The notes beneath the pieces were generated by a model that saw nothing but the letters and a program-made list of their open reading frames with translations, was not told the DNA's origin and did no database searches. DNA of 17,561 nucleotides from Pseudomonadota bacterium. GTDB taxonomy: Bacteria; Pseudomonadota; Alphaproteobacteria; Rs-D84. Both the position numbers and the translations under genes were made by a program. Shown one piece after another: positions 6,468 to 12,614 of this stretch (position 1 is the stretch's first letter; each line of letters starts with the position of its first letter). The stretch is taken from contig JAUNMD010000009.1 of NCBI GenBank assembly GCA_030531915.1, forward strand, positions 1 through 17,561, in the 5' to 3' direction.

Positions 6468-7607
6468 ATGATTAGTAATCATCATAATTTTACTAAAAAA
6501 TATCTAGATTCGTTATTACCAGCGCAGTCTGGTCGGCGGTATTCTGTCCATGATTCCGTGCGACCAGAATTATCTGTGCGGATAACTGATTCTGGGGTTA
6601 AATCGTTTGTTTTGCTGCGGCGTTATAATGGAAAGATTGTTCGGATAACATTGGGGCATTATCCGACAATGACAATTGATACCGCGCGCAAAAAAGCAGT
6701 TTCTTGTTTAGAAAACTTGAATAACGGAGAAAATCCAAATGATACAAAGCGGCAATACCGTAATCAATTAACATTAGGGAAGTTATTTTGTGAATTTATG
6801 GAGCGGTATTCAAAATTGCATAAAAAATCATGGCAATATGACCAGCGTGAAATTCCATTATTTTTATCACAGTGGTTTAATCGCAAGATTTGTGATGTAC
6901 AAAAGACAGAAATACAAAATTTATTTGATAAAATAACGGTAAAAAATGGCCCTTATCAAGCAAATAGGTTGCTTGAACGTCTGCGTGCAATGTATAACAA
7001 GGCAATAGAGTGGGGGTGGAATGGTCAAAATCCGACAAATGGTATTAAAAAAAATCGCGAGATAAAACGTGATAGGTTTCTGCATTTGGAAGAAGTGCCA
7101 AGGTTTATCAATGCTGTAAATGCTGAAGAATTATTGCCGCGTAGTTATATTTGGATGTTGTTATACACCGGTGCGCGTAAATCAAATGTTTTGGCTATGC
7201 GCTGGTCTGATATTGATTTTATTCAGGGTGTTTGGCGTATTCCTGATACCAAAAATGGTGACCCAGTTGTTGTTCCTTTGATTGGGCGTGCAATGAGTTT
7301 ATTGCAAGAATTGCCACGAACCAGTCAATGGGTGTTTCCAAGCCCAAAAAATCCGGAAAATCATTATGCTGATCCCAAAAAAGCGTGGAAACGGGTTTTG
7401 AATAATGCAGGAATAACAGACCTGCGTATTCATGATATCAGGCGGACGCTTGGTTCATGGCAGGCAATTTCAGGTTCAAGTTTGCAGATTATAGGTAAAT
7501 CATTGGGGCATAAATCGGCGCAATCTACAGAAATCTATGCCCGTTTATCCACAGAACCTGTGCGTAATTCAATGGAAAAAGCGTTAGGATTTTTGGACTC
7601 TAAATAG
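6468..7607 (+). CDS. int: P4-type tyrosine integrase of the island
   Basis: A 379-residue tyrosine recombinase with a DUF4102-type N-terminal arm-binding domain (residues about 8-90, including SFVLLRRYNGKIVRITLGHYPTMTIDTARKKA), a core-binding SAM-like domain (about 100-195) and the catalytic domain. Catalytic residues visible are Arg237 (YTGARKSNVL), Lys262 (DTKNGDP), His322 and Arg325 (IHDIRRT), His348 (LGHKSAQ) and Tyr357 (TEIYARL). All are present, so it is probably active. P4-type integrases use tRNA 3' ends, and this gene lies 1.2 kb from the left att repeat, so it is the best candidate for the tRNA-fMet insertion. It follows rhuM after 7 bases without a clear ribosome site, suggesting coupling. 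Its 3' end overlaps the second recombinase by 8 bases, tail to tail. Confidence 0.95.
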   Translation: MISNHHNFTKKYLDSLLPAQSGRRYSVHDSVRPELSVRITDSGVKSFVLLRRYNGKIVRITLGHYPTMTIDTARKKAVSCLENLNNGENPNDTKRQYRNQLTLGKLFCEFMERYSKLHKKSWQYDQREIPLFLSQWFNRKICDVQKTEIQNLFDKITVKNGPYQANRLLERLRAMYNKAIEWGWNGQNPTNGIKKNREIKRDRFLHLEEVPRFINAVNAEELLPRSYIWMLLYTGARKSNVLAMRWSDIDFIQGVWRIPDTKNGDPVVVPLIGRAMSLLQELPRTSQWVFPSPKNPENHYADPKKAWKRVLNNAGITDLRIHDIRRTLGSWQAISGSSLQIIGKSLGHKSAQSTEIYARLSTEPVRNSMEKALGFLDSK

Positions 7608-8619
7608 ATTTTCTTGGCAACATTGACAATGTTTGCCCGATTTTACTGGGTGTCATAGTTCCATAACAGTAAAAAGTTGTCTGAACGCTGCTGTGTCCAA
7701 GTGATTGACTGACAGCGTTAAAAAATTCTGGCGTACCATTTAATTCGGCCCATCGTGCAATCGTATGGCGAAAGCTGTGAACACGATATACGGGCATGCC
7801 GGCGTCAGAAAATACCTTTTTGAATATATGACGAATAGTTTGCGCTGTTATAAAGTTTGGGTTTGTGTTTTGTTCTAGCAACAGATTTTTACCAAATTGA
7901 TTATCTATGCTGGGGAACAGTGGCGATTTATCATTAAATCCAATTTTTCGCAGTTTTTCAGCCCAGCGCAAAACAATATCTTTTATATCATCATCCCATG
8001 GCATGAAATAAGAATATCGGGTTTTTGCAAATTTTATCCGCATATTTCGTGGGGAAATATAAATAAACCAATTTGATGCTAATTTATCATATTTTAGATT
8101 CCCCAGCGCAACAGATGCTAATTCTTCTATCCTCATACCACACAGGGTTTGCAGTGTTATTAACGCACGATTGCGTTGTTGGATTTCAGTATCAATTGGC
8201 ATTTGGCGTATAACGCGAAGGATGTCTTCAATTTCATAACTTTCTTGGTATGCTGGTGCGCGTGCCATTCTGCGCTGGTTATTAGTTAGACTGAAATATG
8301 GCAAAATGTTGTAATCAACGCCCTTCATATATTCATTTTGGTGTGTCAACCATTCAAAGAAATCACGTAAAGTTTTTAGATTTTGTTCAATATATGACAA
8401 CGATAAGCCCTGATTACATATTTTTCCTATATAGTTATGTATTTGTTCTACAGATAGTGGCAGCAAGGCAGCAAAATCATTTAATGTTTCATAACATCGT
8501 ATATGTTCCATAACCTTTGACCAGGTTTTCTTGTCGTAGCGCTTTGGCCCCATCAAATACATACGATATTTGTATTTTATGCGTTCATTTGGTGGGTAAA
8601 ATCTGATTGCTGTGTTCAT
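7600..8619 (-). CDS. second tyrosine recombinase of the island
   Basis: A 339-residue tyrosine recombinase unlike the P4-type enzyme. It has no DUF4102 domain but a SAM-like N-terminal core-binding domain (about residues 35-115) and a catalytic domain with Arg163 (LCGMRIEEL), Lys196 or Lys199 (IKFAKTRYS), His281 and Arg284 (VHSFRHT), His309 (LGHSSVQ) and Tyr319 in FYCYGTMTP, aligned with the TYGH tyrosine of Tn-type integrases. The catalytic set is complete. The start overlaps the preceding HTH/zinc gene by four bases (ATGA), giving a three-gene operon with an AlpA-like protein. It converges with the first integrase. It could be the recombinase of an older nested element, or it could act on sites inside the island. 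Its target is not evident. Confidence 0.9.
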   Translation of the reverse strand: MNTAIRFYPPNERIKYKYRMYLMGPKRYDKKTWSKVMEHIRCYETLNDFAALLPLSVEQIHNYIGKICNQGLSLSYIEQNLKTLRDFFEWLTHQNEYMKGVDYNILPYFSLTNNQRRMARAPAYQESYEIEDILRVIRQMPIDTEIQQRNRALITLQTLCGMRIEELASVALGNLKYDKLASNWFIYISPRNMRIKFAKTRYSYFMPWDDDIKDIVLRWAEKLRKIGFNDKSPLFPSIDNQFGKNLLLEQNTNPNFITAQTIRHIFKKVFSDAGMPVYRVHSFRHTIARWAELNGTPEFFNAVSQSLGHSSVQTTFYCYGTMTPSKIGQTLSMLPRKSI

Positions 8620-9122
8620 ATTTGTTTACCTGTATGATCTGTAAAATGCATCTGTTGGGCGGTTGGATAAACGTGAGTGTTTACGGTTGTTGTATCAGAG
8701 TCATATAATCGCGACATATCAACCACAGTAAAATTTTTGCATAATTTTGGTATGTCTGTGATTTTGTATGATTTATGCATGCGGATGTGTGATTTTCCGC
8801 ATATGCCTGTTGCGCGTATAAAACCACCCGTATCTTGGGTTAAAGATATTTTATGGTTTAGTGGTGAATGTGAACGGTGACATGATAGGCAGTAAAATTC
8901 ATTGAATTCTGTGGCTATTTTGCGCTGGTCATTCAATTTGTTGATAAATTGTATTACAGACGCCCCAAAGAATAGATGGGGTTTGCCATTATCAATAGGC
9001 GACAGACCTGTGCGCGTCCATTCACGCACAGTTTGAATATGAACGCTAAAATGCGTTGCCAGTTCATCAGCAGAATAACAGATATGATAACATAGCCCAC
9101 GCACAGAATATGCTTTGGACAT
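8616..9122 (-). CDS. recombinase-associated HTH protein with zinc-binding half
   Basis: A 168-residue protein. Residues 5-62 form a MerR/AlpA-like helix-turn-helix (YSADELATHFSVHIQTVREWTRTGL, then a PHLFFGASVIQFI wing). The second half has FYCLSCH (Cys78, Cys81) and GICGKSHIRMHK (Cys108, His112, His116), a probable zinc site. In relatives I recall, the second pair is CxxC, whereas here His replaces Cys. Small HTH/zinc proteins of this layout are known next to tyrosine recombinases in proteobacterial mobile elements. It lies between the AlpA-like gene (6-base gap) and the recombinase (4-base overlap) and has an AAAGGT ribosome site. It may help the recombinase bind or control the direction of recombination, which is inference. 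Confidence 0.7.
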   Translation of the reverse strand: MSKAYSVRGLCYHICYSADELATHFSVHIQTVREWTRTGLSPIDNGKPHLFFGASVIQFINKLNDQRKIATEFNEFYCLSCHRSHSPLNHKISLTQDTGGFIRATGICGKSHIRMHKSYKITDIPKLCKNFTVVDMSRLYDSDTTTVNTHVYPTAQQMHFTDHTGKQI

Positions 9123-9128
9123 TTGTTA

Positions 9129-9359
9129 TTACCTTTGTGCTGATAAATTACAAAAACGTGTAGCCAGCCATTCATTGACTTGTTGCGCCGGGTACATAAT
9201 ACGTCCGCCGATTTTTACATACGGCAGATCATAAGTACGATTAGTCCGCCATACGGCCAACGTTCCAACCGAAATATTAATATATTTAGAAAGTTCTTTG
9301 GGGCTGATAAAAATTTTATCAGTCGGTATTGTAACGATGTTATTATTAGAAATTTGCAT
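9129..9359 (-). CDS. AlpA/excisionase-like helix-turn-helix protein
   Basis: A 76-residue protein with a single HTH_17/AlpA-type winged helix: FISPKELSKYINISVGTLAVWRTN (residues 17-40), then DLPYVKIGGRIMYPAQQVNEWLA. This is the layout of excisionases and recombination directionality factors. It is the first gene of the operon with the HTH/zinc protein and the second tyrosine recombinase. It begins inside a palindromic control region: the ATG lies in ATTTGC-ATT-GCAAAT, and the ribosome site AAAGGAAAG lies in and next to the arm of a 10-bp hairpin, so autoregulation is likely. It may serve either or both recombinases. Confidence 0.85.
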   Translation of the reverse strand: MQISNNNIVTIPTDKIFISPKELSKYINISVGTLAVWRTNRTYDLPYVKIGGRIMYPAQQVNEWLATRFCNLSAQR

Positions 9360-9360
9360 T

Positions 9361-9398
9361 GCAAATCTTTCCTTTATTCATCGCCTTAAAAGATTTGC
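9361..9398 (-). promoter_or_regulatory. 10-bp inverted repeat over the excisionase ribosome site
   Basis: GCAAATCTTT (9361-9370) and AAAGATTTGC (9389-9398) are perfectly complementary with an 18-base loop. The excisionase ATG begins two bases beyond the left arm. The Shine-Dalgarno AAAGG lies in the loop and runs into the arm. TTTGCAT also occurs as a direct repeat on each side. It can be an operator for the HTH protein or a translational control hairpin. Confidence 0.5.
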
Positions 9399-9401
9399 AT
9401 C

Positions 9402-9457
9402 AAGAATGTGCAAAAACCATCAAGGTCAATGACTCCATTTATGGTTCCCACATTCTT
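9402..9457. promoter_or_regulatory. large inverted repeat upstream of the excisionase operon
   Basis: AAGAATGTG (9402-9410) pairs perfectly with CACATTCTT (9449-9457), and inside it AACCAT (9415-9420) pairs with ATGGTT (9441-9446). GTCAATGAC lies at the centre. The position fits the operon promoter/operator, or a core site for the second recombinase. Confidence 0.45.
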
Positions 9458-9787
9458 TCTGCTATAAAATGTATTAATATTGGTTAAAAACTGCAAGCAA
9501 AAATTGAATTTGTTTTCTGAATCGTATCAGAATTAAACATTATTAACGGTTGTTGGCACTGTGATTTTTATAAAATGCTTAAAAAACGAATCGCTTTTTG
9601 TGTATTTTCAATGTGTTTTTATATACAAAAATTGATTTAGTGTACCGATTCGGTGTTTTTTACCGTACTGTAAACCCCAGAAATCCGCGTTGTATAAAAA
9701 TCAAGATAAAAATTATACAAAATTGTTGTTTGTGTATTGTTTATTTGAAAATAAAACTATACCTTGATGTATGTGATAAGAAAAATA
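9458..9787. other. AT-rich non-coding region between divergent transcripts
   Basis: No gene is supported here. An open frame at 9598-9804 has a low-complexity, AT-driven composition and no ribosome site. The region holds an 8-bp inverted repeat TTGTATAA/TTATACAA (9690-9697 and 9713-9720) and a short ACCGATTCGGT hairpin followed by six T near 9640-9656, a possible weak terminator. It separates the minus-strand recombinase operon from the plus-strand HNH gene and must hold promoters for both. Confidence 0.4.
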
Positions 9788-9836
9788 CTACATGTTGTGA
9801 TTAAGATTGCCACATGTAGAGACAACCTTAATCACA
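9788..9836 (+). ncRNA. interleaved inverted repeats, candidate pseudoknot in the leader of the small HNH gene
   Basis: CTACATG (9788-9794) is complementary to CATGTAG (9813-9819), and TGTGATTAAG (9796-9805) to CTTAATCACA (9827-9836). The two perfect stems interleave, so they form an H-type pseudoknot or are mutually exclusive. At DNA level they could instead be overlapping operators. Confidence 0.4.
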
Positions 9837-9846
9837 GGGATACCTA

Positions 9847-9923
9847 ATGATATACCCTCACCGGTACATATCATAACAAAGTCCCGAATCCAAGGCAATC
9901 ACTTTGTGATAGGTATGGTTGCC
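9847..9923 (+). ncRNA. two further leader hairpins before the small HNH gene
   Basis: ATGATAT-ACC (9847-9856) pairs with GGT-AC-ATATCAT (9863-9874) with a two-base bulge. GGCAA (9894-9898) pairs with TTGCC (9919-9923), or ATCAC/GTGAT (9898-9910) forms a three-base-loop hairpin. With the stems at 9788-9836 they make a continuous structured leader of about 140 bases ending just before the ribosome site at 9935-9942. Confidence 0.35.
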
Positions 9924-9947
9924 AACTTGACAATAAAGGAGATTTTT

Positions 9948-10178
9948 ATGTCAAGATGCAGCAGAACCTGGGGCTTAGAAGTCCATCATAAACGCGTAGA
10001 CGGTGGGAATGGCTTGGACAACGCGATGGTATTATGCCATCCGTGCCATGTGAATACCAGTTCATACGGTGATACTGGTCACAACAGTCCTGAACCGTTT
10101 ACAGAAACAACAAAAAAACTTGCTTTGGCACGTGCAGGTAATCAATGCGAGTGTCAAAAAGGCACATGTTGTTTATAA
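9948..10178 (+). CDS. tiny HNH-like cysteine-rich protein
   Basis: A 76-residue protein. The start at 9948 is chosen, not the upstream ATG at 9807, because AAAGGAG stands 6 bases before it and the upstream part is structured non-coding sequence. It reads MSRCSRTWGLEVHHKRVDGG with the HNH core: WGLEVHHKR (His13, His14), GNGLDNAMVLC (Asn25, Cys30), HPCH (Cys33, His34). The C-terminus, LALARAGNQCECQKGTC, resembles the N-terminal zinc knuckle of an HNH domain, so the order of parts looks permuted compared with ordinary HNH nucleases. I recall short proteins of this kind in other bacteria, but no function is known. It is followed after 15 bases by a 43-aa basic protein, probably one transcript ending at the terminator at 10333. 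Confidence 0.65.
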   Translation: MSRCSRTWGLEVHHKRVDGGNGLDNAMVLCHPCHVNTSSYGDTGHNSPEPFTETTKKLALARAGNQCECQKGTCCL

Positions 10179-10193
10179 AGAAAGGGGGATGTT

Positions 10194-10325
10194 ATGTCTA
10201 AAAATGGTGTGCGTACATCTGCCAAAGTGGCCAAAATAGCCGGAAAAATATTACAAGATGGACGTTCTTCTGCGGCTGCGAAGCGCGTGGCGGCTAACGC
10301 TGTGTGTAACAGACGTAAAAAATGA
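10194..10325 (+). CDS. 43-residue basic Ala/Lys-rich small protein
   Basis: An ORF of 43 codons with a strong ribosome site (AAAGGGGG, 5 bases before the ATG), ended by TGA and directly followed by a terminator. The sequence starts MSKNGVRTSAKVAKIAGKIL and ends AANAVCNRRKK: highly basic, rich in Ala, Ser and Lys, with a predicted helix from residue 9 to 38 and no membrane segment. The ribosome site, the 15-base gap from the small HNH gene and the terminator make it a credible real gene. Nucleic-acid binding is suggested by charge alone. It resembles short hypothetical proteins of the SKVLRDxRSSKAAKS type, but I cannot confirm this. Confidence 0.6.
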   Translation: MSKNGVRTSAKVAKIAGKILQDGRSSAAAKRVAANAVCNRRKK

Positions 10326-10332
10326 CACTGTT

Positions 10333-10367
10333 AAATACCGCCCTAATTAGGACGGTATTTTTTATTT
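10333..10367 (+). terminator. Rho-independent terminator after the HNH/small-protein pair
   Basis: AAATACCG and CGGTATTT enclose CCTAATTAGG with a single C-A mismatch, followed by TTTTTTATTTTT. It lies 8 bases after the stop of the 43-aa gene and separates it from the type III operon. Confidence 0.8.
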
Positions 10368-10396
10368 TTGCCTTTTCGTGATTTTCTTGGTAAACT
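10368..10396 (+). promoter_or_regulatory. possible promoter of the type III restriction-modification operon
   Basis: TTGCCT (10368-10373) and TAAACT (10391-10396) are 17 bases apart and each matches consensus at 4 of 6 positions. It lies just after the terminator and ahead of the structured leader, giving a leader of about 250 bases. Confidence 0.3.
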
Positions 10397-10431
10397 TTCA
10401 TTGAATCCAATGGGAATTGGTTTCAGGGCTG

Positions 10432-10650
10432 TAGCTGGCTCACCTAAAAGCGGCGTGTAATATCGCTGTTATCCGCCAATATGGGCGCGTATGCGTCTTT
10501 TATTGTATCCCCACCAGTTTGGTCGGGGAGCCGTCAGTGTATACCAACAGGGTTTCCCGAAGACTGGCGGAATCTATCTTTTAGGTGATTAGCTAACTCC
10601 CTGACCGTCGATTCTTGTTGGCGGTTTAATTTTTATACCAGGGGCAGATA
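10432..10650 (+). ncRNA. structured leader RNA upstream of the type III mod gene (candidate cis-regulatory RNA)
   Basis: No gene fits here. A long-range stem closes the region: 10440-10450 pairs with 10578-10588 (11 bp without a break) and, after a small internal loop, 10432-10436 with 10591-10595. Inside are GGCG/CGCC (10452-10477) with TAATA/TGTTA, a strong hairpin TCCCC-ACCA/TGGT-GGGGA (10508-10529), and CCGTCAGT/ACTGGCGG (10531-10570) with a GGG/CCC tip. After it, ACCGTC/GGCGGT (10604-10625) forms a hairpin, and CCCTG (10599-10603) can pair with CAGGG (10639-10643), the mod ribosome site. CCAACA (10544-10549) could alternatively pair with TGTTGG (10616-10621). Every wobble is G-U on the plus strand. 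The class is unknown to me. Confidence 0.55.
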
Positions 10651-10652
10651 TT

Positions 10653-12614
10653 ATGCCGAAATCGTTAATTGAAATGCTGCCAGATGTTGTGGCAACAGGT
10701 AAAAAAGAGGTTGAGCGCATTCTGGAACGTGCACAATCCGATAATAAAATGATGTTGCAGACGAATGAATACGTATTGCCTGCGCGTGATGACAGTGGTT
10801 TGTTTCGTGGAACAATTCGTGCATGTTGCCCACCTGATAATGCCGGCGCTGAATATTGTGAAACCGATGGATGGTTTAACCGCTTAATAAATGGTGATAA
10901 CTTGTTTGCAATGCAGGCGTTATTGGCCGGTGATCCGGCAACCGGATTGCCGTCTATGCGTGGTAAAATAGACCTGATATATATTGACCCACCATTTGAT
11001 TCCAAGGCAGATTATAGAACAAAAATAACATTGCCAAATGGTGATATTGAACAAAAACCAACGGTATTGGAGCAATTTGCATATTCTGATACGTGGGCGG
11101 ATGGCACAATAAGTTATTTGAAAATGCTGTATCCGCGGTTGGCATTAATGCGTGAGTTATTGTCAGATAAAGGCAGTATTTATGTTCATTGCGATTGGCA
11201 TGCTGGACATTACGTAAAAGCAATAATGGATAATATATTTGGAAAAAATAATTTTGTAAATGAGATTGTGTGGAGTTACAGTAGATGGGCCAATGTGTCA
11301 TCTGCTTTTCAACGAATGCATGATACTTTACTATTTTATACCAAAACACAAACTGGCATATTTAATGAGCAAAGAATACAGATAGGAGAAAAACGCAAAA
11401 GAAACCTAGTTCAAATTGTAAATGGTAAAAAAGTTTCTATGCGAGATAATTTTGGTAATGTTGTATATAGAGAACAAACTGACAAACCTGTATCTGATTT
11501 TTGGGATGAACAAGATTTTTTTGTTTCGTGTAATTGTTGGGATGATATTTTTCAAGTGGGAAAGACCGGTAGAGAAAGGTTAGATTATGCAACGCAAAAA
11601 CCAGAGGCGCTGCTTGAACGTATAATAAAGGCATCAAGCAACGAAAATTCCATTGTGGCGGATTTCTTTGGCGGGGCTGGCACCACAGCCGCGGTTGCGG
11701 AAAAACTGGGTCGGCGTTGGATTACATCTGATTTGGGCAAGCCCGCATGTATGATTATGCGTAAACGGTTGATTGATATACCTGATTGCAAACCGTTCCT
11801 GTATCACAGCATTGGTGATTATTCGCGCGAGGCATTTTTGTCCGATAAACAATTCCGCCGTGTTTCTGATTTGGCACGTGTTGTCCTGGGGTTATATGGC
11901 GCATTGCCGTTTGATGGCGCGGATGCGCCGGCCAATCTGGGGCATATTCGTGGTACCAGCACGCTGGTGTATGTGGACAGCCCGAACAAGGTGACAAACA
12001 GCAATACGATAAAAAAAGCATTAGAATTGCGTGAATCGTATATGGGGGGATGGAACAAGGTTATTGTTTTGGGTTGGAATTTTGCATTTGATATTGGTGA
12101 AACCATCCAGGGAATAAATCGTTCAGAATGCGAGGTTCTGGTTATTCCGCCAGATTTGCTGGATATGTTGCGCAAAAAGGGTTATCGCGACTTGGTGGAC
12201 AGCGGGAAAATTACATTTTCATCTTTGCAATATTTAACGATTAAAACGCCACGGATTGTGCCAGCAAACGAAGAAGGCAAGGTCAAGATAACTGTTGAAT
12301 TAGATAACTATGTTTTGTTGTCACCAGATAGTTTGCCACTGGATGATAAATCCAAGGCCAAGGTGCAACAGGTTATGGCGGAAAATCCATTGGATTTAAT
12401 TGAATATTGGTCAGTTGACCCAGATTATGATGGACAAACGTTCCGCAGTGTATGGCAGGATTATCGTGAAAACACCGCAAACGATGGTGATGCATTGCGC
12501 GTTGTGCATGATGCAGAGATTATTACCCCAGCGCATCCAGGAAAGCGTAAAATTTGCGTCAAGGCGGTTGATGTGTTCGGGTTTGAATCTATGACCGTTG
12601 TGGAGGTAGAATAA
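10653..12614 (+). CDS. mod: type III restriction-modification methyltransferase (Mod)
   Basis: A 653-residue beta-class N6-adenine methyltransferase, the modification and specificity subunit of a type III system. It carries the catalytic motif YIDPPFDSKADY (DPPF at residues 112-115), then the target-recognition region (about 200-310), then TQKPEALLERII (314-325) and the S-adenosylmethionine motif DFFGGAGTTAAVAEKLGRRW (337-356). The motif order (IV before I) is that of Mod proteins. The C-terminal part (about 390-653) is a Res-contacting and beta-rich region. An AGGGG ribosome site lies 8 bases before the ATG. The stop overlaps the next gene by one base. The recognition region uses AGA/AGG for most arginines, while the rest uses CGT/CGC/CGG, so it looks exchanged. 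The target site cannot be read from sequence. Confidence 0.95.
   Translation: MPKSLIEMLPDVVATGKKEVERILERAQSDNKMMLQTNEYVLPARDDSGLFRGTIRACCPPDNAGAEYCETDGWFNRLINGDNLFAMQALLAGDPATGLPSMRGKIDLIYIDPPFDSKADYRTKITLPNGDIEQKPTVLEQFAYSDTWADGTISYLKMLYPRLALMRELLSDKGSIYVHCDWHAGHYVKAIMDNIFGKNNFVNEIVWSYSRWANVSSAFQRMHDTLLFYTKTQTGIFNEQRIQIGEKRKRNLVQIVNGKKVSMRDNFGNVVYREQTDKPVSDFWDEQDFFVSCNCWDDIFQVGKTGRERLDYATQKPEALLERIIKASSNENSIVADFFGGAGTTAAVAEKLGRRWITSDLGKPACMIMRKRLIDIPDCKPFLYHSIGDYSREAFLSDKQFRRVSDLARVVLGLYGALPFDGADAPANLGHIRGTSTLVYVDSPNKVTNSNTIKKALELRESYMGGWNKVIVLGWNFAFDIGETIQGINRSECEVLVIPPDLLDMLRKKGYRDLVDSGKITFSSLQYLTIKTPRIVPANEEGKVKITVELDNYVLLSPDSLPLDDKSKAKVQQVMAENPLDLIEYWSVDPDYDGQTFRSVWQDYRENTANDGDALRVVHDAEIITPAHPGKRKICVKAVDVFGFESMTVVEVE

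Noticed and set aside
9598..9804. 68-codon plus-strand open frame
   Set aside because: AT-driven, low-complexity residues, no ribosome site, overlaps inverted repeats; not a credible gene.
9807..9947. Upstream extension of the small HNH protein to an ATG at 9807
   Set aside because: The ATG at 9948 has AAAGGAG at proper spacing, and the extension runs through structured leader sequence.
9360..10652. CRISPR array, retron or IscB/omega-RNA system
   Set aside because: There are no regularly spaced direct repeats, no reverse transcriptase and no RuvC-HNH protein; the HNH-like protein is only 76 residues.
10589..11005. Minus-strand open frame opposite the mod start
   Set aside because: It is the reverse of the mod coding sequence and leader, without a ribosome site or recognisable domain.
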